Assembly (NCBI GenBank): GCA_002898255.1
Contig: BEIE01000004.1
Span: forward strand, 62,001-126,000
Length of the DNA: 64,000 bases
Reading direction: 5' to 3'
DNA from: a bacterium HR28
Lineage (GTDB): Bacteria; Chloroflexota; Chloroflexia; Thermomicrobiales; Thermomicrobiaceae
The first letter of the stretch is position 1. Each line of letters opens with the position of its first letter. The notes below the pieces were generated by a model. The model had not been told where the DNA came from, made no database searches, and was given only the letters and a program-made list of their open reading frames with translations. Below, one piece after another: positions 17,966-26,827 of the stretch. The position numbers and the translations under genes were made by a program.

Positions 17966-17992
17966 CACGAAGCGAGCGGTGGGAGGGCTCTG

Positions 17993-19150
17993 GTGCAGCC
18001 AATCGAGCGCCCTTCAGCGCAGCCGACCGGGAAGCGGTGGTTGCGCCGTGGCCTCGTCGCGCTCGCCCTGATCACTGTTGCTTGGATCGGATGGTCGGCA
18101 CGCAGTGCCCTCTTGCCGTTTATTGTCGGGGCTATTTTCGTCTATCTCCTAGCTCCCCTCGTGGGGATCTACGAACGGCTACTCCCGTTCCGGGCCCGTT
18201 TCCCAGGTCTGACGCGGACAGTCGCCATACTGGCGACATATGTCACTGCGGCAGCGATCATCGCCGGCGTGGCTATGCTTTTCGTCCCACCGCTGGTGCG
18301 ACAGACGAGCGAGTTTATTCAGGCTGCGCCCGGCTACTGGCAAGCGGTGAATGAATACGTGAACGGATGGTTGGCTGAGTACGAAGCGAATGTGCCACCG
18401 GGTGTCCGTGCACAGATTGAAGGGGCTTTAGGAAGTCTGTGGTCGATGGCACTTGCGGCCCTCCAGCGTGCGATGCGCTTGACATTCGGAGCCGTGGGCG
18501 CAGCGATCGGGTTCTTTTCGGCAGTAGTTCTCGTACCGTTCTGGATGTATTACGTGCTAAAGGACAGTAGTCGGGCGCTACAGTGGTTCTACGGGTTGTG
18601 GCCGGAGAGTTGGCGGCCGGACGTGCAAGCTATCGTCCGTATTGTCGATCGAACGCTGGCCGCATACATTCGTGGCCAACTCTTTCTCGGATTGATCATC
18701 GGCATTGCGGTTGGAGTTGCTATGTGGGCGATCGGGTTGACGCAACCGATCGTTCTTGGGCTGATCGCAGGGGTACTGGAACTTGTGCCGATTCTCGGAC
18801 CGATCTTGACGTTCATCGTGATTGCACTTGTTGCGTTGGCCACCGATCCCAGCAAGCTGGTATGGGTAGGCCTTGCTTTCATCATCATCCAGCAGCTTGA
18901 GAACAATCTCCTGGTGCCGCGGGTTCACGGCTATGTGGTGGAAATGAACCCAGCAGTCGTGATGGTGCTTGTGGTGACCGGCGGGGCACTTTGGGGCATA
19001 CCCGGTATGGTCATCGCGGTTCCGCTGGCGGCAGTGTTCCGCGACGTTTTCCGGTACCTCTACCGGCGGTGGAGCGATCCCGGGCCAGCAACGACCGTTC
19101 AACCGGAGTTTGCCTCGGTCGGCGAATCTTCGCACGCCAACGAGTCCTGA
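17993..19150 (+). CDS. AI-2E family transporter (PerM-like)
   Basis: A 385-residue polytopic protein of the AI-2E exporter/PerM family: ALLPFIVGAIFVYLLAPLVG near the N-terminus, PFWMYYVLKDSSRALQWFY in the middle, and the C-terminal signature ELVPILGPILTFI, then QQLENNLLVPRVHGYVVEMNP. Members export autoinducer-2 or act as Na+(Li+)/H+ antiporters; the role here is open. GTG 17993 is preceded by GGGAGGG. Its last 52 bases overlap the end of lysS on the opposite strand, so both C-terminal tails are coded in the same DNA. Confidence 0.88.
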   Translation: MQPIERPSAQPTGKRWLRRGLVALALITVAWIGWSARSALLPFIVGAIFVYLLAPLVGIYERLLPFRARFPGLTRTVAILATYVTAAAIIAGVAMLFVPPLVRQTSEFIQAAPGYWQAVNEYVNGWLAEYEANVPPGVRAQIEGALGSLWSMALAALQRAMRLTFGAVGAAIGFFSAVVLVPFWMYYVLKDSSRALQWFYGLWPESWRPDVQAIVRIVDRTLAAYIRGQLFLGLIIGIAVGVAMWAIGLTQPIVLGLIAGVLELVPILGPILTFIVIALVALATDPSKLVWVGLAFIIIQQLENNLLVPRVHGYVVEMNPAVVMVLVVTGGALWGIPGMVIAVPLAAVFRDVFRYLYRRWSDPGPATTVQPEFASVGESSHANES

Positions 19151-20688
19151 ACACCCGGCACAAGATCGAGATATGGCTGAAGATCCTCGGTTAATCCAAG
19201 TGGCTCGGGTTTTGAGCGCAGCTGCGGAAAGAGAATGACTTCGCGAATCGTTTGCCGATTCGTGAAAAGCATGACGAGCCGATCAATCCCCAGGCCGAAG
19301 CCACCGGTTGGAGGCATGCCGTACATGAGTGCATTGATGAAGTCCTCGTCGATCGGCATCGCTTCTTCATCACCGCGCGCACGATCGCGGGCCTGCTCGA
19401 GAAAGCGGTAAAACTGGTCAAGCGGATCGTTGAGCTCGGTGTAGGCGTTGGCCAATTCAAGGCCCCCAACAAAGAGTTGGAATCGCTCAACCAGGCGTGG
19501 ATCTTCAGGCTTCCGCTTGGCAAGAGGCGAAAGAGCCACAGGGTAATCGTACACAAAGGTGGGTTGAATCAGTTCGGGACGGACAAAGGTTTTCAGAAGT
19601 TCATCGAGGATTCGTGGCCAAACCGTGTCAGGACGGACGTCGGCTCCAAGGTCGCGCGCGAGGCGATAAAGGGTTGGTTGGTCAGTGACCGCCAGAAAAT
19701 CGATCCCGGTGTAGCGCAGGAGGGCCTCACGTAAGCTCATCCGCGTCCAGGGTGGCGTGAGGTCGATCGTATGCGAACCCCAGGGAAGGAGGAGCGTGCC
19801 GAGCGCCTCCTGAGCCGCGAAGACAATGAGTTCTTCGCACATCTGCATGATGTCTCGATAATCGGCATATGCGACATAGAACTCTAGCATCGTGAATTCA
19901 GGATTGTGTCGGGCATCAATTCCCTCATTGCGAAAATCCTTGCATATCTCATAGACGCGATCGTAGCCACCAACAATGAGGCGCTTCAGGTAGAGTTCGT
20001 CGGAGATGCGCAAATAGAATGTTTGATCTAACGCATGGTAGTAGGTCGTGAAGGGACGGGCGGCAGCGCCACCATAGATGGGTTGAAGCGTGGGTGTCTC
20101 GACCTCTAAGAAGCCTCGTTCGTCTAAGTACCGCCGGATAGCCCGAATGACTTGTGCCCGCGTCACGAAGACTTGGCGTGTTGAGGGATTCGTCATCAGA
20201 TCGACGTAACGCTGGCGATATCGGGTCTCGACATCGGTCAGACCGTGCCACTTGTCTGGTGGTGGGTTGATCGCCTTGCTGAGGAGCCGTAGCGCAGTCA
20301 CTTGGAGCGAAATCTCACCGGTTCGCGTGCGGAAGAGATGCCCGTCGGCTTCAACAAAGTCGTTGAGATCGATGTAGCGCTTGAACCATGCCAGCTGCTC
20401 GGCACCAACCGTATCGCGGCGGAGGAAGAGCTGGATCGATCCTGAGCCGTCACGAATGTGGCTGAAAACCGTGCCACCCATGTCACGAATCGAAACGACC
20501 CGACCTGCCACCGTCACCGGCTCGGGGTCTGGTTCGCCACCAAGGTGCGGTTCGAGCTCAGCGAATCGTGCTACCGCATCGGCGGCGGTCAGGGTTCGCG
20601 ATGATCGAGGCGGGTAAGGATCTATACCCTGTGCGCGGAGCTCGCGGATCTTCTCGAGACGCGCTCGCTGCTGATCGTTAAGCGGCAT
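19099..20688 (-). CDS. lysS: Lysyl-tRNA synthetase, class II
   Basis: A 529-residue class II LysRS. An N-terminal OB-fold (VTVAGRVVSIRDMGGTVFSHI) binds the anticodon. The catalytic domain shows YRQRYVDLM, motif 2 (FRNEGIDARHNPEFTMLEFY) and motif 3 (GFGLGIDRLVMLFT). The family normally stops just after LFPQLR, so about 36 extra residues (SKPEPLGLTEDLQPYLD and on) form a tail, coded within the overlap with the AI-2E gene. ATG 20688 is preceded by GGGAGG. It lies downstream of greA, probably in one transcript. Confidence 0.95.
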   Translation of the reverse strand: MPLNDQQRARLEKIRELRAQGIDPYPPRSSRTLTAADAVARFAELEPHLGGEPDPEPVTVAGRVVSIRDMGGTVFSHIRDGSGSIQLFLRRDTVGAEQLAWFKRYIDLNDFVEADGHLFRTRTGEISLQVTALRLLSKAINPPPDKWHGLTDVETRYRQRYVDLMTNPSTRQVFVTRAQVIRAIRRYLDERGFLEVETPTLQPIYGGAAARPFTTYYHALDQTFYLRISDELYLKRLIVGGYDRVYEICKDFRNEGIDARHNPEFTMLEFYVAYADYRDIMQMCEELIVFAAQEALGTLLLPWGSHTIDLTPPWTRMSLREALLRYTGIDFLAVTDQPTLYRLARDLGADVRPDTVWPRILDELLKTFVRPELIQPTFVYDYPVALSPLAKRKPEDPRLVERFQLFVGGLELANAYTELNDPLDQFYRFLEQARDRARGDEEAMPIDEDFINALMYGMPPTGGFGLGIDRLVMLFTNRQTIREVILFPQLRSKPEPLGLTEDLQPYLDLVPGVQDSLACEDSPTEANSG

Positions 20689-20775
20689 GCGTCCTCCCTG
20701 CTCGTCGAGAACGCCACGTGGCAGCACGAGAGCGCCGCGGTGCGGCACCGTCGGCGCTCCCCAATTGTTCCATGA

Positions 20776-21246
20776 TTACTCGATCCGCTGAATCGTAAGC
20801 CGCATCTCGCCGCCAGGAGCCTTCACAACCACGGTCGTCCCGGCGCGCTTGCCCAGCAGAGCAGCACCGACCGGGGACTCGATGGAGATCCGGCCTTGCG
20901 CGGCATTCGCTTCCTCGGGGCTCACAATGACCCAGGTTTCGGTTACACCCTCGTCATCGATCACGGTCACCCGTGAGCCAAGGCGCACTTCGTCCCCAGG
21001 GCCGGTATGAGCCACCATCTGGGCGCGGCGCAAAATATGCTCGATTTCGCGAATACGAGCCTCTGTGAGCACGAGTTCCTCTTTCGTATCCTCGTACTCG
21101 CTATTGTCGGAAATATCACCCTCGTTGCTGAGTTGCTGCAGCCGCTCGAGCAACGCTGGGAGCTTGACGTGACGAAGTTGCTCAAGCTCCTGCTCTAGTG
21201 CTGCCTTGCCTTCGGGGGTGAGCACAATTGGTCGCTCACGAACCAT
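20776..21246 (-). CDS. greA: Transcription elongation factor GreA
   Basis: A 156-residue GreA. The N-terminal coiled coil carries the acidic tip NEGDISDNSEYEDTKEE (residues about 40-58), which reaches the polymerase active site to stimulate cleavage of backtracked RNA. The C-terminal FKBP-like domain has GSRVTVIDDEG and ISIESPVGAALLGK. ATG 21246 is preceded by GAGG. It is followed by lysS about 87 bases on. Confidence 0.95.
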   Translation of the reverse strand: MVRERPIVLTPEGKAALEQELEQLRHVKLPALLERLQQLSNEGDISDNSEYEDTKEELVLTEARIREIEHILRRAQMVAHTGPGDEVRLGSRVTVIDDEGVTETWVIVSPEEANAAQGRISIESPVGAALLGKRAGTTVVVKAPGGEMRLTIQRIE

Positions 21247-21437
21247 CTTCGACACCTCGCCTGTCGTTCGTTCGCCTCTCCAGCCACTTCCCCTGGAGAG
21301 GGAGCATACCGGGAGGACGGCCGACCAGGCACCGGCGCGTGTGGAGGATCGCCTCAAACGGTATCTGGTCTTCACGTAACACAAGAGTGGCCGCGGTTGT
21401 GCACCGCGCCACTTCACCGATTCCCGTACTCCCTCGG

Positions 21438-21511
21438 TGGGTGAGAAGGGACTCGAACCCCTGACCTCGCGGATGTGAACCGCGCGCTCTAACCGGCTGA
21501 GCTACTCACCC
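21438..21511 (-). tRNA. tRNA-Val (anticodon CAC)
   Basis: Read leftward, the cloverleaf is complete: acceptor GGGTGAG/CTCACCC, D-stem GCTC/GAGC, anticodon stem CGCGG/CCGCG with loop TTCACAT, and a T-arm with TTCGAGT. The anticodon is CAC and the discriminator base is A. CCA is not encoded. Confidence 0.95.
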
Positions 21512-21523
21512 TTACCCGCACGC

Positions 21524-21553
21524 AGTATAGCAAACGAGCGCGCGGTTCAGCAA
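21524..21553 (-). promoter_or_regulatory. Promoter of tRNA-Val(CAC)
   Basis: Read leftward: TTGCTG (21548-21553), an 18-base spacer, then TATACT (21524-21529), just upstream of the tRNA. The -10 is near-consensus. Confidence 0.65.
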
Positions 21554-21561
21554 CTACATGC

Positions 21562-21945
21562 TCACTCGACAAAGGCAATACAGTCGACTTCGACCAGCGC
21601 ACCAGCTGGTAGTCGTGCTGCTTGCACGGTCGTGCGTGGGGGCGGATTCTCACCAAAGTAACGGGCGTAGACTCGATTGAAAGCCGGGAAATCCTCTAAA
21701 TTTGCCAGGAAACAGGTCGTCCGCACGACCTGTGTGAGTGAGCTCCCAGCTGCTTCGAGTATGGCTTTAAGATTCTCCAGCACGCGCTCCGTCTGCTCTT
21801 CAATTCCCCCTTCGACAAGTTTTCCTGTCGCCGGATCGAGGGGAATCTGTCCCGCTGTAAAGATGAACTGACCGACCCGCACGGCCTGGACGTATGGGCC
21901 AATGGGCCGTGGTGCGCGGTCCGTTTCGATCACCTGTCGCGTCAT
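21562..21945 (-). CDS. RidA family enamine/imine deaminase
   Basis: A 127-residue protein of the RidA/YjgF family with the full signature: PRPIGPYVQAVRVGQFIFTAGQ, ENLKAILEAAGSSLTQVV, and near the end PPPRTTVQAARLPAGALVEVDCIA. Arg in PRTTVQ is the active-site residue that binds the carboxylate. RidA hydrolyses reactive 2-aminoacrylate made by PLP enzymes. ATG 21945 is preceded by GGAGGGA. It stands alone, divergent from the VanW gene. Confidence 0.92.
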   Translation of the reverse strand: MTRQVIETDRAPRPIGPYVQAVRVGQFIFTAGQIPLDPATGKLVEGGIEEQTERVLENLKAILEAAGSSLTQVVRTTCFLANLEDFPAFNRVYARYFGENPPPRTTVQAARLPAGALVEVDCIAFVE

Positions 21946-22097
21946 ACCGTTATTCCCTCCTCGCCCTAAGGCCACCACCATCGACGGACCCTACCATGCA
22001 TGTCGCCGCCTGACAACCTTGGACCGGTACGGCAGGCGTCCCCTCTGGTACACTCTTGGCCGGTTCGGTGTCCGGACACTTCTGGCATGGGGGGACC

Positions 22098-24419
22098 GTG
22101 AGCATCGCCGAAGTTGTCCGCGAGGTCGTCCAGACACAGGTGCGGTGGGGATCACTGCGTCGCATCCTCATCGGGGTGAGCGCCGCGCTGGCAACGGCTC
22201 TGCTCCTCGCTGCTACTGCGCTCCTGAGCTATGGCTTGGCACAGGGGGACCGAATCTACCCAGGGGTGCGTGTCGCCGGAGTCGATGTTGGAGGACTTCG
22301 GAGCGAGGAGGCTACGCAGCGTGTTGATGAAGCGCTGCGAGCGATTCGTGAAACGGAGCTCGTGCTTGTTTTCCAAGGGCGCAAGGTGACTGTCCCAATC
22401 GAGGAACTGCAACCGAGTTGGGAAACAGCCAGTGCTGTGAGCCGTGCTCACCAACTCGGTCGTAGCGGTAACTTATGGAATGACTCCCTCACATGGGTTC
22501 GTGCACGGCTTGGACAAGAGAACGTGCTGGTTCCAGTTACGTTCGATCCCAAACCGGTGGAACGGGCATTGGCGCAACTCGCCGAAGTCGCAGCAACGCC
22601 ACCCAGCGACGCGTATTTCGTGGCCGATAAAGACGGGAAAGTGCGCATCGTGCCCGAACAACAAGGCACCGGAATCGATGTCGGGGTGGCGCTCAGCGCC
22701 GTCGAGCGATCGCTCGCCGCAGGGCGCAGTGGAATCATCGAACTGGAGCCGGTTCCACTCGAACCGTCCCTCCACAGGACGGACTTGGAGACCGTTCTTC
22801 CGGATGTACAGCGTCTTCTCGAAGGGCCGGTGACGCTGACGGTCGAGGGCGAGCCGCGCTGGATGGTTACTCCACAGGATCTCGCGACGCTCGTGGTCGT
22901 GGAACGGCGGGAAGAAAGGCTTGAGGTGCGGCTCGAGCGTACGAAGGTCGAGCGCTATCTGTGTGAGATCGCTGATGTGGTGGTCGCACCGGCAAGCGAT
23001 GCACAGGTGCGTTGGAACGGTACGAGTTTTGTGGTCGTACCGGCCCAGTCGGGAGCAGTCCTTGACGTGTCTGCGACTGTCGACGAGTTCTTAGTCCGAC
23101 TTGCGCGGGGCGAGCGGACGGTCCCAGCCCGCGCGCGTCGGGTGGATCCCCTGGTAACGAATGCAATGGCCGAGCAGGCGAGAGCAATCGCCGCTGCTGT
23201 CCTCGAGCGAGGGTTCGTGCTGACATGGCCAGAGGGGGAACATGCCCTACGCGGCGATGTGTTGGCGAATCTGCTTGCCTTCGCACCCCGCCAAGAAGGT
23301 GGGCGAGTTGTGTCCCTGGATGTGGTTCTGAATCGCGACACTGCAAGAGGGCTGCTGGAATCTCTGGCGCCAAACGTCCGGCGCGAGGCGCGCGATGCGG
23401 TTCTCCGTTACATCGATGGACGCGTGCGTGTTGTGACCCCGGAGCAGGAAGGAAGAGAAATCGATATCGACGCGACCCTTGAGGCAATGGATCGTGCGCT
23501 CCGCGCAGGTCAGACGACGGTTGCTCTCTCGTTGCGGAAGATTGCTCCCAAGATCACCGCTGCGTCTGCGGCGCAAATCGTCATCCGGGAACGGATATCC
23601 TCCGGTGCAACGTACTACGGCGACTCGGCTCCGAATCGACGGCACAACGTGGAACTCGCGGTTCAGCGTGTGAATGGGGCACTCGTGCCGCCTGGTGAGA
23701 TCTTTTCGTTCAATCAGACAGTCGGCCCGATCAACCTTGATAGCGGGTACAAGGTCGGGTACGGAATCGTTGCGACGAACGGCCGCGTGCAAACGGTCCC
23801 ATCGGTTGGTGGGGGCGTCTGTCAAGTATCGACGACTTTGTTCCACGCGGCTTTCTGGGGCGGGTTCCCGATTGTGGAACGGAACTGGCATCTTTACTGG
23901 ATTCCGCTATATGGTCAACCACCGAGTGGGCTCATTGGGCTCGATGCCACAGTTGATACCGACTACGGGCTGGATTTCAAGTTCCGAAACGCAACGAACG
24001 ACTGGATCGCGATTGTGGCCTGGGCGGACGGCGCGTGGGTGCACTTTGAGATCTGGGGTACGAAGCCGAACTGGCGAGTCGAAGTGGAGGATCCCGTCGT
24101 AACAAATGTGGTTAAGGCTGACCCGACGCCTGTTTTCCGAGAGTCTCCTGATCTTGCGCCGGGTGAACAGGTCGTTGTGGAACGTGCGCGCGATGGCTTC
24201 ACAGTCACTATTCGTCGGCGTGTCTACGAGGGAGAGCGCTTGATCGACGACTTGACATTGCGGAGCACTTATCAGCCATCGCAAAACGTGACACTGGTAG
24301 GGCCACAGCCATCGCCAACCCCGACTCAAACGCCAGAGGGAGCGTCGAATCAATCGACGCCTGAACCTGAGCCGACATTGCCAAATAGTCCTGAATCAAC
24401 GGCAACACCGACTCCCTGA
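22098..24419 (+). CDS. VanW-domain cell-envelope protein
   Basis: A 773-residue protein with one N-terminal membrane helix (ILIGVSAALATALLLAATALLSYG) and a large extracytoplasmic region. Repeated PG_binding_4/YoaR-like units come first (YPGVRVAGVDVGGLRSEEA), then the VanW domain (GEIFSFNQTVGPINLDSGYK, VPSVGGGVCQVSTTLFHAAF), then a Pro/Thr tail rich in PTPTQTP-like text. VanW occurs in vancomycin-resistance clusters but is widespread; the role of the domain is unknown. GTG 22098 is chosen because GGGGGG precedes it; an upstream TTG (22056) lacks such a site. It is divergent from the RidA gene. Confidence 0.88.
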   Translation: MSIAEVVREVVQTQVRWGSLRRILIGVSAALATALLLAATALLSYGLAQGDRIYPGVRVAGVDVGGLRSEEATQRVDEALRAIRETELVLVFQGRKVTVPIEELQPSWETASAVSRAHQLGRSGNLWNDSLTWVRARLGQENVLVPVTFDPKPVERALAQLAEVAATPPSDAYFVADKDGKVRIVPEQQGTGIDVGVALSAVERSLAAGRSGIIELEPVPLEPSLHRTDLETVLPDVQRLLEGPVTLTVEGEPRWMVTPQDLATLVVVERREERLEVRLERTKVERYLCEIADVVVAPASDAQVRWNGTSFVVVPAQSGAVLDVSATVDEFLVRLARGERTVPARARRVDPLVTNAMAEQARAIAAAVLERGFVLTWPEGEHALRGDVLANLLAFAPRQEGGRVVSLDVVLNRDTARGLLESLAPNVRREARDAVLRYIDGRVRVVTPEQEGREIDIDATLEAMDRALRAGQTTVALSLRKIAPKITAASAAQIVIRERISSGATYYGDSAPNRRHNVELAVQRVNGALVPPGEIFSFNQTVGPINLDSGYKVGYGIVATNGRVQTVPSVGGGVCQVSTTLFHAAFWGGFPIVERNWHLYWIPLYGQPPSGLIGLDATVDTDYGLDFKFRNATNDWIAIVAWADGAWVHFEIWGTKPNWRVEVEDPVVTNVVKADPTPVFRESPDLAPGEQVVVERARDGFTVTIRRRVYEGERLIDDLTLRSTYQPSQNVTLVGPQPSPTPTQTPEGASNQSTPEPEPTLPNSPESTATPTP

Positions 24420-24462
24420 TGAGCTGACGAGTGACTCGCGAGGCGCGGAAGTGGAGACAATC

Positions 24463-25665
24463 ATGAGTGAACGCTCGGCACGAGTCATCGGACTGCTTGT
24501 CGGACTTTCTCTGGGGCAGTGGGTCGGGCGACGGGCACGGGATCGCGTTGCAACTTGGGAACCGCCGGGACTGATCGATTGGGGACGTGCTCGAGAGCTC
24601 GCGGTGCGCTTCGCGGGAGAAGTGCGACTAAGCGCGAAAGAGAGAGAAGAAGCCACCGCGACCTACCGGCGGTTGATTGAAGAGTTGGCACCGGCGATTG
24701 CTAGCTTTGTAGGAGCTCCTGTTCCGCCAGGAATTCACCGTGTCTATGCCTTTGATCGCATCGACTGGATCGATGCGAATCTTGAGGGTTTTGCGGAGAT
24801 CCTGCGACCACTAGAGACACTGGTGTCTCTCCCACAGCATCCGCTGGCCCGGGTGGGGGCCCTGGCGTGGGCGTATGCTGGGAGATCGGCCGCGACCGTG
24901 GAAATCGGTATGGCGCTGGGTTTTCTCTCCCGCCGCGTACTGGGCCAGTACGATATTACTGTTCTCGGGCGTGAACCGGTCACAACGGGGAAACTGTACT
25001 TTGTCGAGCCGAATGTACGGTGGCTCATTCGGACATGGCGGCTGCCCGAAACCGATTTCCGCCGATGGCTCGTGCTTCATGAGGTGACGCACGCCTTCGA
25101 GTTCGAAACGTACCCTTGGCTACGCGAACACGTTAATGGACTCCTGCGCGAGTGGGTGGAGGCCCTTCGTCTGGACGGAAATCTGGGACGGCGATTCATC
25201 GAGGCCGTACGCTCCGCAACTCGAGGTGAAGTAGGCCATGAAGTTACGTGGATCGAACTCCTGATGTCGCCCGGGCAACGTCGCCTCTTTCGAGCGCTGC
25301 AGGCGGTGATGGCAGTCATAGAGGGGTACAGTAATTTTGTCATGCGGCAGGTAGGACGACATCTGGTCAGCGAGTACGAGGTCATCGAGCGGAAGTTTGA
25401 AGAACGTGAGCGAATGCGCACGCCCGCCGAGCAACTTGTACTCCGCCTGACGGGGTTGGACATCAAGCTTGAACAGTATCGACGAGGGGAGATATTCTGT
25501 CGCACCATCGCCGAGCGCTATGGGCGAGACGCTCTTAACCTTCTCTGGCGTGGACCGGATTGCTTGCCGAGTTACACGGAGCTTTCCGATCCCGATGCAT
25601 GGTTCCAGCGGGTAAGACGGAGCAGCGATCAGCATGACGCTGGACCTAACGAAAATCGTCAGTGA
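24463..25665 (+). CDS. DUF2342 zinc metalloprotease
   Basis: A 400-residue protein of the DUF2342 group (found next to F420-biosynthesis genes in actinobacteria, but not limited to them). The zinc motif is HEVTHAFEF (His206, Glu207, His210), with GYSNFVMRQVG and EIFCRTIAERYGRDALNLLW in the C-terminal part, as in the family. It is a predicted zincin; the substrate is not known. ATG 24463 has GGAG 8 bases upstream. The 3' end overlaps nurA by 32 bases, so the two are likely cotranslated. Confidence 0.85.
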   Translation: MSERSARVIGLLVGLSLGQWVGRRARDRVATWEPPGLIDWGRARELAVRFAGEVRLSAKEREEATATYRRLIEELAPAIASFVGAPVPPGIHRVYAFDRIDWIDANLEGFAEILRPLETLVSLPQHPLARVGALAWAYAGRSAATVEIGMALGFLSRRVLGQYDITVLGREPVTTGKLYFVEPNVRWLIRTWRLPETDFRRWLVLHEVTHAFEFETYPWLREHVNGLLREWVEALRLDGNLGRRFIEAVRSATRGEVGHEVTWIELLMSPGQRRLFRALQAVMAVIEGYSNFVMRQVGRHLVSEYEVIERKFEERERMRTPAEQLVLRLTGLDIKLEQYRRGEIFCRTIAERYGRDALNLLWRGPDCLPSYTELSDPDAWFQRVRRSSDQHDAGPNENRQ

Positions 25666-26827
25666 ATTGCGACGCGCGGTTGCGGTTGCCGTTGCCCATG
25701 CGCAGAGCGGGGCAGACGAATTTGTCGATCTGCTTCGTCGATTCGACGATGCAGAAGTCCTGCAGCGAGTTGAGGAAGCTCGAACATCCTGGCTTCTTGC
25801 AGTCGCGCTCGAGCGGTATTTTGCGCGCTATGGTGTTCCCGAGTTCCACTCGCTGAACTACAGCTGTGTCGCGACTGACGGGTCGATCGTTGCTAGTGAT
25901 CGGCATGGGCCACTGCACTACGCGATCGTGAATATCGGGTATTGTGTTCTGGAGTACGGTCCCCATCCCCGAGCGCGACTTGGTGCGGAACCGACGGTGC
26001 TTTGGAAAGACGAGGATCTGTGGATCACGGACGGTGCGCGCCGAATTCCGGTCACCGGAGCTGCTCTCGCCGCGCGACGCGCGGTTATGGAGTTGGAGAC
26101 CGGTTTGCGTCTGTGTGGTGACGTGCAGTCGCCAGTGGCGGTCTTGCAGGATGGGACACTCATTCCCTGGGGGCTAGAAGGTCAAACGGGGCCAGTTGTC
26201 GCATGGGCCCTTGAACGCTTCGCGACCGTTCTCCAGGAGTACCGCCAGCGAAAGATTCCAGTCGCTGGAGTAATCAGCTACCCAGGGTCGAGGGATGTCG
26301 TGAATGTGCTTCGCGTCGCGGCGTGCGACTACCCGCAACTCGGACGTGCGGTAGACTGCGACGACTGTCTTGCCCGTGTCCAGCGGGGGGAGCGACACCA
26401 GGCATGCAGGATTGTCCCTGACGTGACGGATCGCTGGCTTTTTGGACGATTTGAGGGGATACAGTTGAGTCCCGGCGAACGCAGTGCCTGTTACCGCAGC
26501 CGGTCGACGATTTTGCGCCAGCTTCCGGAGGAGGACCAGATTGTGTTTTTCTACCTCCACACCGGCTCAGAGATTGCGCGTGTGGAGATTCCACTTTGGA
26601 TTGCTGCCGATCAACGCCTCCTGGAAGCGATTCACGGAATCATTTGGGATCAGTGCTGTCGGGCGCGTGGCTACCCGCTCGCCCTGCAAGAAGCTCATGA
26701 GCAGGCAGTTGTTCATCGGGAAGAACGCCTTCAAATTGAGGCTATCGTCGACCAGCTCTTCGCTGATGCAGGTCTGATCCAGGAGCGTTCAGCGAAGGAG
26801 CGAAGCAAGCGTGTGCGCTTTGCATAA
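25634..26827 (+). CDS. nurA: NurA-domain nuclease
   Basis: A 397-residue NurA-family protein. The core motif ATDGSI (Asp82) and LQDGTLIPWG (Asp173) are the two conserved carboxylate sites of the RNase H-like nuclease fold, and GVISYPGSRDVVNVLR follows in the last third. In archaea NurA makes 3' overhangs with the HerA translocase for double-strand-break repair. Here the next gene codes a HAS-barrel protein without the ATPase. NurA in a bacterium points to a thermophile or a lineage with archaeal-type repair. The 3' end overlaps the next gene by 17 bases. Confidence 0.88.
   Translation: MTLDLTKIVSELRRAVAVAVAHAQSGADEFVDLLRRFDDAEVLQRVEEARTSWLLAVALERYFARYGVPEFHSLNYSCVATDGSIVASDRHGPLHYAIVNIGYCVLEYGPHPRARLGAEPTVLWKDEDLWITDGARRIPVTGAALAARRAVMELETGLRLCGDVQSPVAVLQDGTLIPWGLEGQTGPVVAWALERFATVLQEYRQRKIPVAGVISYPGSRDVVNVLRVAACDYPQLGRAVDCDDCLARVQRGERHQACRIVPDVTDRWLFGRFEGIQLSPGERSACYRSRSTILRQLPEEDQIVFFYLHTGSEIARVEIPLWIAADQRLLEAIHGIIWDQCCRARGYPLALQEAHEQAVVHREERLQIEAIVDQLFADAGLIQERSAKERSKRVRFA

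Noticed and set aside
22867-23487. Open leftward frame of 206 residues inside the VanW gene
   Set aside because: Pro/Arg/His-rich, no ribosome site and no domain; a GC-driven shadow.
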